DNA from: Candidatus Schekmanbacteria bacterium
GTDB lineage: Bacteria > CSSED10-310 > JACPHN01
Assembly (NCBI GenBank): GCA_016188575.1
Contig: JACPHN010000006.1
Coordinates: forward strand, 40,128 to 104,127
DNA length: 64,000 bases
Reading direction: 5' to 3'
Part shown: positions 15,611 to 28,099 of the stretch, piece after piece
How positions within the stretch are numbered: the stretch's first letter is position 1
Layout: the number at the start of each line of letters is the position of its first letter
The notes under the pieces: generated by a model
Databases searched by the model: none
What the model saw: the letters and a program-made list of their open reading frames with translations, nothing else
Told to the model about the DNA's origin: nothing
Position numbers and translations under genes: made by a program

Positions 15611-17921
15611 CGGACTTCCTGGGAAAGCTCAAGTAGACCCCGGGCTTGAACGTCGTCGGATAAACCAGTGGCTCCACGCCCGGAATGCGATATTGCAGCC
15701 GCACCCGGTGAATCTCGGGACCCGCCGCTACCGGCCACTTCAGCAACGGGCTCTCGCCCAGCGGAACGTCATCCACAAACACGTCGCACGCGGCAGAGCA
15801 ACTGACATTCAGATATCCATACTGGGGCTCGGGAACCGTCACCGGCACCGGGGTGCCCGCCCGCACCTCGATCGTCTTGCGAAAGAGGTAATACGGCCGC
15901 ACCGAAACGAGCACGACTTTGTGGACGCCGGCCTCGAGCCGCACCATGCGGCCGCCGCCGCCCACCTTTCCGTACCCCTTGTCGTCGACGGACAGCTCCA
16001 TGTCCACCGGACTGGTCACCTGGATCGCGGCGTCGGTGCTGGCCGCAAGCTCGACCGCCAGCTCCGCGCTTGCGGGCAGATCTCTCACCGCAGCCTTGTA
16101 GCCGTCAAGCTCGAGCTTGAGCTTGCCGCCGCCACACCCCGCGGGCGGCAGCATGGCAGTCAGCGGCGTCCTGCCGAGAGCGCGACCGGCAAGAGATACC
16201 GCGGCGTGCGCCGGCACGGAAGTCACACGCACCGCTCGCACCTCGGGTTCCAGCCGCAGCTCGAGGGCCTCCGGTGCCGCGGAATCCAGGGTGATGCGGC
16301 GCTGCGTGGCGACGTGACACGGAGTGGAAGCCGTGATGAGATGGTCCGAACCCGCGGCACCGCGGATCGTTATCGTTGCCGGTGCCCGCTGCGGTACGGT
16401 GCCGCCATCGACGGTGATCGCCGCTCCGGTCGGGTTCGTGGTGAGCGTCAGCTCGCGCTGCAGGATCACCGGTGCGCCGCCGCTGTCCGGCGCGGGCGTG
16501 GCTCCCGGCCTGGCCGTTGCCGCTCCCGGCAGGCTTGGCACCGCAACCACATCAAAGGTCGGCACCCCTGGCGGCGCTGTCGGCTCACCTGCCTCGCCAT
16601 CGGCGGCCCGCGGCGTCGCTGGCACGAGCCCAAGCTGGCCGTCACCCGCGCTACCGCGCAGCAGCCCGAGAATGGCCGAATCCACGCGACGAAGATCGTA
16701 CACGGCCGCGCCCAAAACCACGATCAGCGCCCCCATCAGGACCAGGAGCCACGCCGGAATCGCTCTGGCACCGCGAGGCGGCCCTGCAATGGCTGCTTCA
16801 TGCGCCGAAACACCGGTCAACGACGCCAGGCTGCCAAGCGCCGTTTCCGACGACAACGGGGTCGCCGCCGGCGGCGGCACGGCCGTCGATCCTGTCGGTT
16901 GCGCCACCGGCGCGCCGGTCGACGCTTCCTTCACCTGGTCGCCGGTGACCGTCGCTACCGGTATGCTGAGACTTTCTACCGGTCGATCTTCGGGCGCTTC
17001 GATGATCTTGTTCTTGCGCAGGTAGGCCATGAAATGCGGGATGTCGCCCGCTCCCGGCGAATCCGCGGTAGCCCGCTGAATTTCCGCCAGCTCGCGGCGA
17101 AAGTGCTCGGCCTGCTGATAGCGCTCTTCAGGGTTTTTGGCCAGAAGCTTCATGACCACTCCGTCGAGAGCATCGGGAACTTTCGTGTTGCGTCCGCGGA
17201 TCGACTCCGGCGCCTCCGACAGAATCTTGAACAGAATTTGGTAATCGCTGTCGCCGCCGAACGGCTGGATTCCCGTAAACATTTCGTAGGCGAGAATCCC
17301 GAGCGAAAACAGATCCGACCGGCCATCGAGCGGCTGGCCGCGGATCTGCTCGGGAGACAGATAGGCGATCTTTCCCTTGATGATGCCGCTCTTGGTGTTG
17401 TAGCTACGGCCCGTCGCCTTGGCGATGCCGAAGTCCATGAGCTTCACCGCGCCTTCGAAGGAAATGAGGACGTTCTTGCTCGACACGTCCCGATGCACGA
17501 GCCGCAATGGTTCGCCCTCGGGGGTCAGAGCGCGGTGCGCGTACCCCAGGCCGGAAGCGATTTCGCTGAGGATGGACAGCGACACGGGAAGCGGAAGGAC
17601 GCGGGACTGCGCTGCAAACTTCTTCATCAGCTCGTGCAGCGACGGACCGGGAATATATTCCATCGCGATGTACCACGCGCCGTCGACGCACCCGAAGTCG
17701 TAGACCTGCACGATATTCTGGTGCATGAGCTGCGCGGAAATGCGCGCCTCGGTCCGGAATTGCTCGATGAACTCGGGATCTTCGGAGTTTCCCGGGAGAA
17801 TCCGCTTGATCGCCACGAGCCGCTCGAAGCCGCCCTCGCGCGCGAGACGTGCCTTGAAAACCTCGGCCATGCCGCCGGCGCCGATTCGCGATATGAGCTC
17901 GTAGTTACCGAAGCGCACCAT
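15594..17921 (-). CDS. Membrane Ser/Thr protein kinase with PEGA repeats
   Basis: The protein has 775 residues. The N-terminal Hanks-type kinase has a glycine loop at GAGGMAEVF, Lys39 in VAIKR, HRD with Asp145, and DFG with Asp163, so all catalytic residues are present. A single transmembrane helix ([21 protein letters not shown]) lies near residue 385. The outer part carries several PEGA-like domains ([51 protein letters not shown]). It probably senses an envelope cue and phosphorylates cytoplasmic targets. The ATG at 17921 is chosen because the kinase fold begins at [11 protein letters not shown]; its ribosome-binding site is weak. Confidence 0.9.
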   Translation of the reverse strand: MVRFGNYELISRIGAGGMAEVFKARLAREGGFERLVAIKRILPGNSEDPEFIEQFRTEARISAQLMHQNIVQVYDFGCVDGAWYIAMEYIPGPSLHELMKKFAAQSRVLPLPVSLSILSEIASGLGYAHRALTPEGEPLRLVHRDVSSKNVLISFEGAVKLMDFGIAKATGRSYNTKSGIIKGKIAYLSPEQIRGQPLDGRSDLFSLGILAYEMFTGIQPFGGDSDYQILFKILSEAPESIRGRNTKVPDALDGVVMKLLAKNPEERYQQAEHFRRELAEIQRATADSPGAGDIPHFMAYLRKNKIIEAPEDRPVESLSIPVATVTGDQVKEASTGAPVAQPTGSTAVPPPAATPLSSETALGSLASLTGVSAHEAAIAGPPRGARAIPAWLLVLMGALIVVLGAAVYDLRRVDSAILGLLRGSAGDGQLGLVPATPRAADGEAGEPTAPPGVPTFDVVAVPSLPGAATARPGATPAPDSGGAPVILQRELTLTTNPTGAAITVDGGTVPQRAPATITIRGAAGSDHLITASTPCHVATQRRITLDSAAPEALELRLEPEVRAVRVTSVPAHAAVSLAGRALGRTPLTAMLPPAGCGGGKLKLELDGYKAAVRDLPASAELAVELAASTDAAIQVTSPVDMELSVDDKGYGKVGGGGRMVRLEAGVHKVVLVSVRPYYLFRKTIEVRAGTPVPVTVPEPQYGYLNVSCSAACDVFVDDVPLGESPLLKWPVAAGPEIHRVRLQYRIPGVEPLVYPTTFKPGVYLSFPRKSDEPGG

Positions 17922-18189
17922 CTCTACCGCACTGAGGGGAGAAGTGCTCGCTAGTCTTGGTGATTCGCGCCAAGATTGCAAGCGGTGGCGCCCGCTGCAC
18001 CCACCGCCTGTTCTCCGCCGGCGTGACGGCGCCCCCCACCGCATCTCCCCGCAAGCGGCGGGACAGAGGGCCGGCGGAGTGGGTCATGGCCGGTGCTTGA
18101 CAGGTGACCGTCAATGGCGCTTTCCTCCACGTCTCAAGCAACGCGCGCGCCGCGCAACCGCGACCGCGCTCCACGCAAGAGGACACGCG

Positions 18190-20505
<2,316 letters not shown>

Positions 20506-20526
20506 GAGCCGCACAAGGAGCACCCC

Positions 20527-21915
20527 ATGACCAACATCGCACAGTTGCCGTGCGGAACCACGACCGTCCCGGTCGAGCTCGACGACCACACCTTCCTCGT
20601 GGAGCAGGCGCCGAACCTGCCATTGCCGCCCCAGCCCGATCTCGCCGCCGCTGTCCGCAACGCGCTCGATCACCCGCTGGACCGCCCGCCCCTGGACACG
20701 CAGGTCGGCCCGCGATCACGCGTGACCATCGCGTTCGATGACCCTACAGTCCCCTGTTTCGCGCCGGTGTGGCAGGAGGGGCTCGGCCAGATTGTCGAGC
20801 AGCTTCTGCGCGGCGGGGCTCAGGAACAGAACCTCACCCTGTTATGCGCGAACGCGTTGCACCGCAAATTCCGCCGCGAGGAGCTCGCGCGCACCATCGG
20901 GCAGCGCCTGGTGGACCGCTTCGGCGACCGGCTGCGCTGTCACGACGCCGAGGATCCGGACAACCTGGTCCACGTCGGGGAGACGTCCGGCGGTTTCCCC
21001 GTCGAGCTGCACCGCGCCGCCGTGGACGCCGACCTGTGCATCTACCTCAACACCTCGTGCTGGAAGGCCTTCAACGGCGGTTGGAAGTCGATCTGCGTGG
21101 GGTTGTCGACCTATCGCTCGATCCGGTGCCACCACACGCCGGAGTCGATGTCCATGTCGCTCGAGCGAAACAGGATGCACGAAATCCTCGATGAAATGGG
21201 CGCACTCCTCGACGAGCGGCTCGGTACCGAGCATTTCTTCAAGGTCGAGACGGTGCTCGCAAACCCCTTCCAGGTGGGGAAAATGTGGTCCGGCAGCATC
21301 GCGGCGACGCGGGCCGAGGTGCTGAAGCTGCAGGCGGAGTCCGGCCAGAGCCGCAGGAGCCTGCTCCAGGAGAAGGCCGACATCGTCTGCTACGGCGTCC
21401 CGGCCTGGAGCCCCTACGCAGCCTTTGCGGGCATGAACCCCTTGCTGACCCTGGTTTCCACGGGGCTAGGGTACCTGGGCGGGGTGATCGAGGCTCTCGG
21501 GAAACCCGGCTGCTCCGTGATTCTCGCCACCCCCTGCCCGGACGAGTGGGACGACGCGCACCATCCGTCGTATCGCGAAGTGTGGAACAGGATCCTGCCG
21601 CAGACGAAGGATCCGGAGGATATCCGCGTGCGCTTCGAGGAGGAGCTCGCCGCACGACCCGACTACGTGGACAAGTACCGCAACGGGTTCGGGTTCCATC
21701 CCGCGCATGGCATCATGGCCACGTACCCATTGAAGCGCCTCCGACACGCCGCGCGGATCTTCGTGGCCCACGCACAGTCCCCCGAGCTGATCACGCATCT
21801 CGGCTTCACGCCCGTACCCACCGTCACCGGCGCCCTCGCCCAGGCGCGAGAACTCCACGGTCCCGGGGCAACCGTGGCGGTCGTCAAATATCCCATGGCG
21901 GTCAATCGGCACTAA
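20527..21915 (+). CDS. LarA (nickel-pincer lactate racemase) family protein
   Basis: The 462-residue length fits LarA homologues. IAFDDPTVPCFAP corresponds to the conserved DD-T-P loop, CANALHRKFRREE to the catalytic His region, and LNTSCWKAFNGGWKSICVG to the Lys-containing segment that binds the pyridinium-thiocarboxylate cofactor. Racemisation or epimerisation of a 2-hydroxyacid is the family chemistry; the substrate here is unknown. No larB/C/E cofactor genes are in the window. AAGGAG precedes the ATG by 7 nt, and the gene probably shares a transcript with maeB, which would link it to hydroxyacid (malate or lactate) use. Confidence 0.8.
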   Translation: MTNIAQLPCGTTTVPVELDDHTFLVEQAPNLPLPPQPDLAAAVRNALDHPLDRPPLDTQVGPRSRVTIAFDDPTVPCFAPVWQEGLGQIVEQLLRGGAQEQNLTLLCANALHRKFRREELARTIGQRLVDRFGDRLRCHDAEDPDNLVHVGETSGGFPVELHRAAVDADLCIYLNTSCWKAFNGGWKSICVGLSTYRSIRCHHTPESMSMSLERNRMHEILDEMGALLDERLGTEHFFKVETVLANPFQVGKMWSGSIAATRAEVLKLQAESGQSRRSLLQEKADIVCYGVPAWSPYAAFAGMNPLLTLVSTGLGYLGGVIEALGKPGCSVILATPCPDEWDDAHHPSYREVWNRILPQTKDPEDIRVRFEEELAARPDYVDKYRNGFGFHPAHGIMATYPLKRLRHAARIFVAHAQSPELITHLGFTPVPTVTGALAQARELHGPGATVAVVKYPMAVNRH

Positions 21916-22025
21916 GGACGCAACTCACAACAACCTGAACAAATCAGGGTTGGCCAGCCGAGAGAACCGCGGAGCTCGCCGAGGCCGCAGAGGTCCATGG
22001 TCGAACCAGCGGTGGATTTGGACCT

Positions 22026-22943
22026 CTACCGCGCCCGCGCCGAGAGCCCCAACGCCGGATACACATCTTGCCACGTGGCCTGCTTGAGCGACGTAGTATG
22101 GACGTACTCGAGCGCCGCGATCCCTTCCGCGGAGGTATTGATTGTCTCGACAGCGGTCCGCAGCGCGACGACCTCGCCTGCGCTCAGGTTTCCCGCGCCG
22201 ACAAAGAGATTGATGGGGATCGGCTGAGATTCGTGGATGGACTCGATCACGCGCCACATCTGCGGAAATCGCTCCCGAAACAGCTCGAAAACGCGATTGG
22301 ACACGAGCGCCGCATCCGCCTGCTTGAAGGCCATGCCGGTGAGGGCGCTAATCGATGACGACGCGGCCTCGAGCTTCGCGAAGTCGGTCAGCGATAGCTT
22401 GTTTTCAAAGACGACCTCTCGCGGTCGCTTCGAGGCCGGGTCCCAGAACTCTGGCGTCATCAGCACGCGGCCGCGCAGGTCCTCGAGCGACTTGATCCCG
22501 GATCCGCGCCTGACGACCACGCAGATAATCTGCGTGTCGCCTGTTGCCTCGACGACGGCTCGGGCAAACACCTGCAGCTCCCAGGCGTCCTTCTTTTCCA
22601 GCGCCAGTTCAGCGTGGAGCATGCCTCCCAGCGGAAACTGCCCAATGACACGCCCGCAATGGTCCATGAAAGTCTCGAGGTCGTGCCGTCGGGTGAAGTA
22701 GAAACCCTGGAGCTGTTTGCCAAAACGCGCCGAGAGTGGGCCGTGGATGACCGAGAGCACGCGCCGGGCGATCTCCCCGTGATCGCGACCAACCGTGTCG
22801 GGATAGTAGAAGACCAGGCTGCGCCGGCAGTCCTCCCGGGTGCGAGGCAAGCCGTCGCCGGCCGCGACATCAGACGCGATCGCGACGAGAACGGTCGACA
22901 CGAGCCATGCAAGTAGATGTGAGCATACGGATGCAGTGCGCAC
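22026..22943 (-). CDS. PhnD-like periplasmic substrate-binding protein
   Basis: The 305-residue protein has a signal peptide (LLAWLVSTVLVAIASDVAA) and a two-lobe binding fold of the phosphate/phosphonate (PhnD) type: FYYPDTVGRDHGEIARRVL, ICVVVRRGSGIKSLEDLRGR, and FKQADAALVSNRVFE. The GTG at 22943 is chosen for the GGGAGG 5-6 nt upstream and the signal peptide. No permease or ATPase gene is adjacent, so it may serve a distant transporter or act as a sensor's binding partner. The ligand cannot be read from the sequence. Confidence 0.75.
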   Translation of the reverse strand: MRTASVCSHLLAWLVSTVLVAIASDVAAGDGLPRTREDCRRSLVFYYPDTVGRDHGEIARRVLSVIHGPLSARFGKQLQGFYFTRRHDLETFMDHCGRVIGQFPLGGMLHAELALEKKDAWELQVFARAVVEATGDTQIICVVVRRGSGIKSLEDLRGRVLMTPEFWDPASKRPREVVFENKLSLTDFAKLEAASSSISALTGMAFKQADAALVSNRVFELFRERFPQMWRVIESIHESQPIPINLFVGAGNLSAGEVVALRTAVETINTSAEGIAALEYVHTTSLKQATWQDVYPALGLSARAR

Positions 22944-23219
22944 TTGTCCTCCCTGAGTGATGCGGCAATGAGCGAGCGAAGGGGCGCTACCGTCCCCTGC
23001 TTGTGGCACCAGGCGCGCACGGGCGACCTGGCGAAAAAGGGGCGGTGAGGCGAGGAGACTGGGAAAGAAGGGTGATAAGGAGATACGGTACGCGGGTGTG
23101 CGCAATCTGTCAAGAAGAACATGGTCAGCCGACTTGCGTTGCGTGCTCGCTCGCTGCTACAGTGGTACCTGACCGGCCGGCCAGTCACCAACCTTCTCCC
23201 CGGCAAAGGGCCTCGCTCC

Positions 23220-23876
23220 ATGACCATTGTTCGCGTCGCACCGCCGCGTTTCCCTCTCATCGCCGCCACCGTCGACACGGAAAACGAGTCCGTTCTGAGT
23301 ATCCTTCGCGCCGCCGAATGCTGCTTCTACGGCAGCGGCTATGCCGCCGCCTCCATGCGCGAAATCGCCGAGACCGCCAACGTCTCCAAAAGCCTCCTTC
23401 ACTACCATTTCAGCTCCAAGGAGCACCTCTTTCTCGAAATGCAGACGCTCGTCTACAACCGCCTGGCGGAGCGCATCCGCGCGGCAATGCAGCGCGACGC
23501 GCATTCCCCCGAAGAGGGGCTGCGCATGCTCGACACGTTCATTCAGATCCTGCGAGAGCACGTAGAGATGCCCGTTCACGTCGAGCTTTGGGCTCGCGCG
23601 CTCATGAATGACAAGCTGAAACGCCACGTGATCCTCTTGCGGGATTTCCTGACGGACGCTCTCGTCGCCACCGCGGAGCGTATCTTTTCCGCCAACCGTG
23701 AGGACCTCCCCATCAACGTGGGAGTGGCGGCCGACCTGCTCTGGGCTGCACTTACCGGAATGGCACTCATGGAGGCGTTCGATCCCAATCCGCAGCGCGT
23801 GGAGAACGCGTTCGCAGGGCTCAGAGAAATGGTCGTCCTGGCACTCAACTCGGGAGAATCGCATGGAAACTCATGA
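23220..23876 (+). CDS. TetR/AcrR family transcriptional regulator
   Basis: The 218-residue protein carries the TetR helix-turn-helix at about residues 40-70 (ASMREIAETANVSKSLLHYHF, preceding SSKEHLF). The rest is an all-helical ligand-binding domain. The ATG at 23220 is preferred because the fold needs little before it, but an in-frame start at 23121 is possible. The stop overlaps the next gene by 14 bp, so it is the first gene of the oxidoreductase operon and probably represses it in response to a small lipophilic ligand. Confidence 0.85.
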   Translation: MTIVRVAPPRFPLIAATVDTENESVLSILRAAECCFYGSGYAAASMREIAETANVSKSLLHYHFSSKEHLFLEMQTLVYNRLAERIRAAMQRDAHSPEEGLRMLDTFIQILREHVEMPVHVELWARALMNDKLKRHVILLRDFLTDALVATAERIFSANREDLPINVGVAADLLWAALTGMALMEAFDPNPQRVENAFAGLREMVVLALNSGESHGNS

Positions 23877-25509
23877 TTTCGTGATTATCGGCGCCGGGCA
23901 CAACGGACTGACACTCGGCTGCTATCTCGCCACGGCGGGAGAGGACGTGGTGGTGCTCGATCGGCGAGCGGAATTCGGGGGTGGATTGTGCACCGAGGAA
24001 GCGACCATCCCGGGTTTCTACCACAACCTGCACTCCAACTTTCACGGCGCCATGCCGTTTTTCCCGCCATACAAGGACTTTGACCTGGAAAGTCGTGGCC
24101 TCGCCTACTACCACCCGGACGCCAACATCGGCATGCCGCTGCGCGACGGGCGAGCGTTGATCCTCTACGCCGACGAGCTGCGCAGCCACGAGGAGATCGC
24201 CCGGTTCTCAAAGACGGATGCGGAAACCTGGTTGCAAGTTCGGGGAATGATCACGACGCATCTGGAGGAGATTGTCGCGGGCGGGTTCTCGCCGCCGTTT
24301 AAGGAGCCTGACGCGGAAGCATACGTGCGCGGCCACTTCGACGAATGGTTCGGCGAGGGGGTCAATCGCATGTCGGCGCTGGCTTATATCACGTCGCGGT
24401 TCGAGAACCCCCACGTGCAGGCGTTGCTCTTGTTTCACATGGCGGTAGGCGGCTGGGACATTCGAGAGCCGGGTCTGGCGCCGCTCGGGATCGCTTTTCT
24501 CGGCTATATTACCAACTGGCAGCTCTGCCGCGGCGGTTCACACCAGCTCGCGCATGTGCTCGGCGGGGTGCTGCTCTCTTCGGGCGGGGATCTGCGCGAG
24601 CACAGTCACGTGTCGCGGATCCTGGTCAAGGGCGGGCGCGCGGTGGGGGTGCGGCTGAAGGACGGCACGGAGATCGGCGCGCGCAAGGCAGTCGTCTCCA
24701 CCGTAGACCCGCACCAGACGTTCCTGGAGATGCTGGGACCCGGCGAAGCACCCGCGGAGCTTGTCGCGGAGGTGCGGCAAGTGCGCTATGGCCACGGCGA
24801 CGTGCTGCTCGGCGTCCACCTCGCGCTCAATGAGGCGCCGCGGTATGCGGCGGCGCGCTTCAACCCCGACCTCGACCAGACTTTGAACGTCAACATCGGC
24901 TACGAGACGCCCGCGGATCTGATCGAGCACTACGAGGAAATCGACCGGGGAGAAGTGCCGGCGAGACCGCGCCTGGAGGTCGGCTGCAACACCCTGTTCG
25001 ACCCCAGCCAGGCGCCTCCGGGCAAACACACGGGTCTCGCCTGGCAGTTCGTTCCCTACCAGCCCGGCGGTCGCTCCCCGGCCGTGTGGGACGACATCAA
25101 GAAGGAGTACGGGGAGCGCTGCGTGGAGGCATGGCGAGAGTACGCTCCGAACATGACGCCGAAAAACATTCTGGGCATGTACGTCTATAGTCCGCACGAC
25201 ATCGCGCGAAAGATGCTCAACATGCGAAACGGGGGTTTCCATTGTACGGCGGTCCTGGAGAGGCAGGCCGGGTACAATCGCCCGGTCGCGTCGGCGGGCA
25301 CGCTGCGCACGCCGATTGGCGGGCTCTATCTCGGGGGCGCCTCGGTTCACCCGCACGGGGGCATTCTCGCGGCGCCGGGCTACAACTGCTTCCAGGTGCT
25401 CGCGGAAGACTTCTCCTTTCGCGGCCGCGTGCTGATCGGGAACAAGTTCTGGGAGCCAGCGGCCAAGGAATGGCGACGCCGGCTGCGGGCCAAGGGATTC
25501 GCGGTATAG
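23863..25509 (+). CDS. FAD-dependent oxidoreductase, phytoene dehydrogenase (CrtI/COG1233) family, copy 1
   Basis: The 548-residue flavoprotein opens with an ADP-binding fold (FVIIGAGHNGLTLGCYLA, then VVVLDRRAEFGGG). It shares TEEATIPGFYHNLHSNFH with the following gene and ends with the CrtI-type FAD motif region (TPIGGLYLGGASVHPHGGI). ATG at 23863 overlaps the regulator gene. Family members desaturate, isomerise or saturate isoprenoid or other lipids. No phytoene synthase is present here, so carotenoid work is only one option. It is paralogous to the next gene. Confidence 0.87.
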   Translation: METHDFVIIGAGHNGLTLGCYLATAGEDVVVLDRRAEFGGGLCTEEATIPGFYHNLHSNFHGAMPFFPPYKDFDLESRGLAYYHPDANIGMPLRDGRALILYADELRSHEEIARFSKTDAETWLQVRGMITTHLEEIVAGGFSPPFKEPDAEAYVRGHFDEWFGEGVNRMSALAYITSRFENPHVQALLLFHMAVGGWDIREPGLAPLGIAFLGYITNWQLCRGGSHQLAHVLGGVLLSSGGDLREHSHVSRILVKGGRAVGVRLKDGTEIGARKAVVSTVDPHQTFLEMLGPGEAPAELVAEVRQVRYGHGDVLLGVHLALNEAPRYAAARFNPDLDQTLNVNIGYETPADLIEHYEEIDRGEVPARPRLEVGCNTLFDPSQAPPGKHTGLAWQFVPYQPGGRSPAVWDDIKKEYGERCVEAWREYAPNMTPKNILGMYVYSPHDIARKMLNMRNGGFHCTAVLERQAGYNRPVASAGTLRTPIGGLYLGGASVHPHGGILAAPGYNCFQVLAEDFSFRGRVLIGNKFWEPAAKEWRRRLRAKGFAV

Positions 25510-25532
25510 GCGCAGGACAGGAGAAGCAGACA

Positions 25533-27119
25533 GTGGCGAGACAAGCGCAATTCGATGTCGCGATTATCGGCGGTGGCCACAACGGCCTGATCTGCGGTGG
25601 CTACCTGGCCCGCGCCGGGCTCGACGTGGTGATCTTCGAGCGACGCCTCGAGGCCGGCGGCGGGCTCTCGACCGAGGAAGCAACCTTGCCGGGCTTCTAT
25701 CACAACTTTCACTCCGTGTTCCACGACGCGGTCGAGCACATGCCCGCGATGAAAGACCTGGAGCTCGAGAAGCATGGGGCGCGCTACGTGCTGCCAGAGG
25801 TTCAGGTGGGGATAACCCTGAGCGACGGCCGTTGTGTGCTCATGCACGGCGAGCTCGGGCGCACGCTTGCGTCCCTGCGCCGCATCGATTCCAGAGACGC
25901 CACCGCCTGGCAGCAGATGGTCGACGATTACGGCGAGTTCATGCAGACGCTGGTCGTGCCAGCGCTCTATACGGCGCCTGCCGCGCCGTCCGAGCAGACA
26001 ATGGTGTTTGAGGAATCCTCCGAGGGGCTCGATTACCTGCGCCTGTCGCGGTGCTCGCCCATCGATGTCGTGCGCGAAACGTTCGCATCCGAGGCGGCGC
26101 GGGCGCTGGTGCTCTTTCAGCTTGCGGTGCCGCGCGGCATCGTCCCTGACTACCACGGCCTCGGCATGCTCGTGCCCCTGGTCGTATCGCAGGTCGAGCG
26201 CTCGCACCTGGCGGTGGGCGGTTCTCACGTGCTGGCCCATGCCCTGTGGCGCTCGTTTCTGACCGCTGGCGGCAAGATGCGCGGCTGCAGCGAAGTGCGG
26301 CGGATCCTCATCGAAAAGGGCAAGGCGATCGGCGTGGAGCTGGAGACGGGCGAACGGGTGCTCGCGCGCAAGGCGGTGATCAGCGCGGTCGACCTCGAGC
26401 AGACCTTTTTCCGCTTCGTCGGCCGCCCGGCGCTAGACCCCGCTTTCGCGCGTCGCGTGGAGCGGTACCGGCTCGACGAGTTTTCGCTCTTCGGGGTGCA
26501 TCTGGCCTTGCGGGAAGCCCCGAAGTATCGCGCCGCCGCGCACGACCCCGACATCGACAGAGCGTTCAAGGTGGCGATCGGTTTCGAGTCGGTAGCGGAT
26601 TTCCAGGACTGTTGGCGACAGATCCGCGACGGGCTGGCGCCCCATCCGCCGCGCCTCTACGCGTGCACGCCGACGGTTTTCGACCCGCTGCAGGCGCCCG
26701 AGCACTGCCATACGGCGTTTTGCTGGGCGCCCGCGCCGTACGCCCTGGGCGAGGGCGGAGCCGAGCGCTGGGACGAGATTGCGGAGACCTATGCCGATCG
26801 CTGCCTCGAGGCGTGGCGGCAAGCGGCGCCCAACTTGACCCCGGACAACATCCTTGCCCGCCGCATTCTCTCGCCCCTGGATATCTTCCGAAAACTGAAG
26901 AGCATGCCGGGCGGCGGCGTGTTCCACGGCCGCACGTCGCTCGACCAGATCGAGCGCTTCCGGCCGCTGGCGGAGCTCGCCTACGCGCGCACGCCGATCG
27001 CCGGCTTGTATCTTGGCGGCGCAAGCCTTCACCCGGGAGGCGGAATCCTGGGAGCGTGTGGTTTCATCGCCGCGGGCACCGTCGCCGAGGATTTGGGCGT
27101 CAAGAAATGGTGGGAATGA
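25533..27119 (+). CDS. FAD-dependent oxidoreductase, phytoene dehydrogenase (CrtI/COG1233) family, copy 2
   Basis: The 528-residue protein is a second member of the same family, with VAIIGGGHNGLICGGYLARAG, TEEATLPGFYHNFHSVFH and a terminal TPIAGLYLGGASLHPGGGI. The GTG at 25533 is used because AGGAGAAG precedes it and the Rossmann strand starts there. It begins 23 bp after copy 1, so the two were likely made by tandem duplication and may form a heteromer or act in sequence on the same substrate. All FAD landmarks are intact. Confidence 0.87.
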   Translation: MARQAQFDVAIIGGGHNGLICGGYLARAGLDVVIFERRLEAGGGLSTEEATLPGFYHNFHSVFHDAVEHMPAMKDLELEKHGARYVLPEVQVGITLSDGRCVLMHGELGRTLASLRRIDSRDATAWQQMVDDYGEFMQTLVVPALYTAPAAPSEQTMVFEESSEGLDYLRLSRCSPIDVVRETFASEAARALVLFQLAVPRGIVPDYHGLGMLVPLVVSQVERSHLAVGGSHVLAHALWRSFLTAGGKMRGCSEVRRILIEKGKAIGVELETGERVLARKAVISAVDLEQTFFRFVGRPALDPAFARRVERYRLDEFSLFGVHLALREAPKYRAAAHDPDIDRAFKVAIGFESVADFQDCWRQIRDGLAPHPPRLYACTPTVFDPLQAPEHCHTAFCWAPAPYALGEGGAERWDEIAETYADRCLEAWRQAAPNLTPDNILARRILSPLDIFRKLKSMPGGGVFHGRTSLDQIERFRPLAELAYARTPIAGLYLGGASLHPGGGILGACGFIAAGTVAEDLGVKKWWE

Positions 27120-27140
27120 AAAGAAGGGGGGATTGAGCTC

Positions 27141-27821
27141 ATGCTAGCAATTGAAAACAGTTTCGTCGTCCGCGCTACGCTCGACCGCGCCTGGGACCTG
27201 TTCACGCGCTTTGAGGATCTGGCCATGCTGATCCCCACCGTCCAGGAGCTCAAGGCGGAGCCGGATGGGGAGTCCTTTCACGGGCGCGTCGGCGTGACGC
27301 TCGGCAAGCTGCCGGTAACCAGCCGCCTGTCGCTGCGAATCATCGAGACGAAGCCATACGCGTGTCTGAAGGCCGAAGGGGTGTCCTACTTGGGGGAAAC
27401 CGTCCAGGATCAGCTCAAGAAAGGCACGGCAGGAGCCATCGACCGGAGCTCGATGGGTCGATTCCGCCTGCACCTCGACCTGCGTCCGGGCGAAACATGC
27501 GAGGAGGTTCTGATCAAGTACGAGGCCGAGGTGGAGGCCGACGGGCGGCTGCGTCGCATCTACCAATCGATCATCAAGAACAAGGCCCCCGCGATGATGG
27601 AGCAGTTCGCCGAGAACATCCGCCGCAATCTGGAAGCGCCCCTGGCTGCGCCCGGCGAGGCGTCGCAGGAAGTGGCGGTGGCCGCCGTCGATACGGCGGC
27701 TGTGCCGGCGCGGCGGAGGCCCTTCGGCGCGAACGCTGCCGCAGCCCTGGCGCGGCTGGTGATGGGCGTGTGGCGCTGGCTGTGCCTGAGACTGTTGCCC
27801 AGCAAGGGGATTGCAGCATGA
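27141..27821 (+). CDS. CoxG/SRPBCC family protein with hydrophobic C-terminus
   Basis: The 226-residue protein has an N-terminal helix-grip domain of the carbon monoxide dehydrogenase subunit G type (NSFVVRATLDRAWDLFT, CLKAEGVSYLGETVQDQL, KNKAPAMMEQFAENI). The C-terminal 50 residues add an Ala-rich linker and a membrane-binding segment (LARLVMGVWRWLCLRLL). CoxG proteins tether partners to the membrane or bind hydrophobic ligands. No CO dehydrogenase genes are present, so here it may present a lipid substrate to the two flavoproteins just upstream. It overlaps the next gene by 4 bp. Confidence 0.8.
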   Translation: MLAIENSFVVRATLDRAWDLFTRFEDLAMLIPTVQELKAEPDGESFHGRVGVTLGKLPVTSRLSLRIIETKPYACLKAEGVSYLGETVQDQLKKGTAGAIDRSSMGRFRLHLDLRPGETCEEVLIKYEAEVEADGRLRRIYQSIIKNKAPAMMEQFAENIRRNLEAPLAAPGEASQEVAVAAVDTAAVPARRRPFGANAAAALARLVMGVWRWLCLRLLPSKGIAA

Positions 27822-28057
27822 GAATTGAAAGCAAGTTCCTGAAGGCGGATGTGCGCGTCACCACGGTGACGTTGGTCGCGGGGCGGATTGTCGCGGAGGG
27901 TACGATCAAGAACGCGATGCCCGTCAAAGTGACGATGGGTTTGGATGACTTGCGGGATCTGGTGCGGGCAGTGGCGGGGCCCTTCGCCGAGCGCCTCCGC
28001 GACGTCCTGCCGGAGCGCCTCGCGCGCTTCGTCGCCGCGCCGGAAACGGCGCACTAG
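27818..28057 (+). CDS. Small uncharacterised protein, 79 aa
   Basis: ATGA overlap with the CoxG-like gene shows coupling. The protein starts MRIESKFLKADVRVTTVTL, a beta-rich first half, and ends in an amphipathic Arg/Leu helix (AERLRDVLPERLARFVAAP). No family is recognised; the position suggests an accessory of the flavoprotein operon. Confidence 0.6.
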   Translation: MRIESKFLKADVRVTTVTLVAGRIVAEGTIKNAMPVKVTMGLDDLRDLVRAVAGPFAERLRDVLPERLARFVAAPETAH

Positions 28058-28099
28058 CGCCCGCACGGCGCGCACGGGCGGGCGCGCGCCGGCGGCGCG

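Noticed and set aside
15693-17954. 753-codon open frame on the plus strand opposite the PEGA kinase
   Set aside because: A His/Arg-rich shadow with no domain sense; the kinase on the other strand has every catalytic motif.
23004-23019. TGGCAC-CAGGC-GCGCA as a sigma-54 site before the TetR gene
   Set aside because: The -24 box is good but the -12 box has two mismatches at the TT, and the site is over 200 bp from the preferred start of a cytoplasmic regulator.
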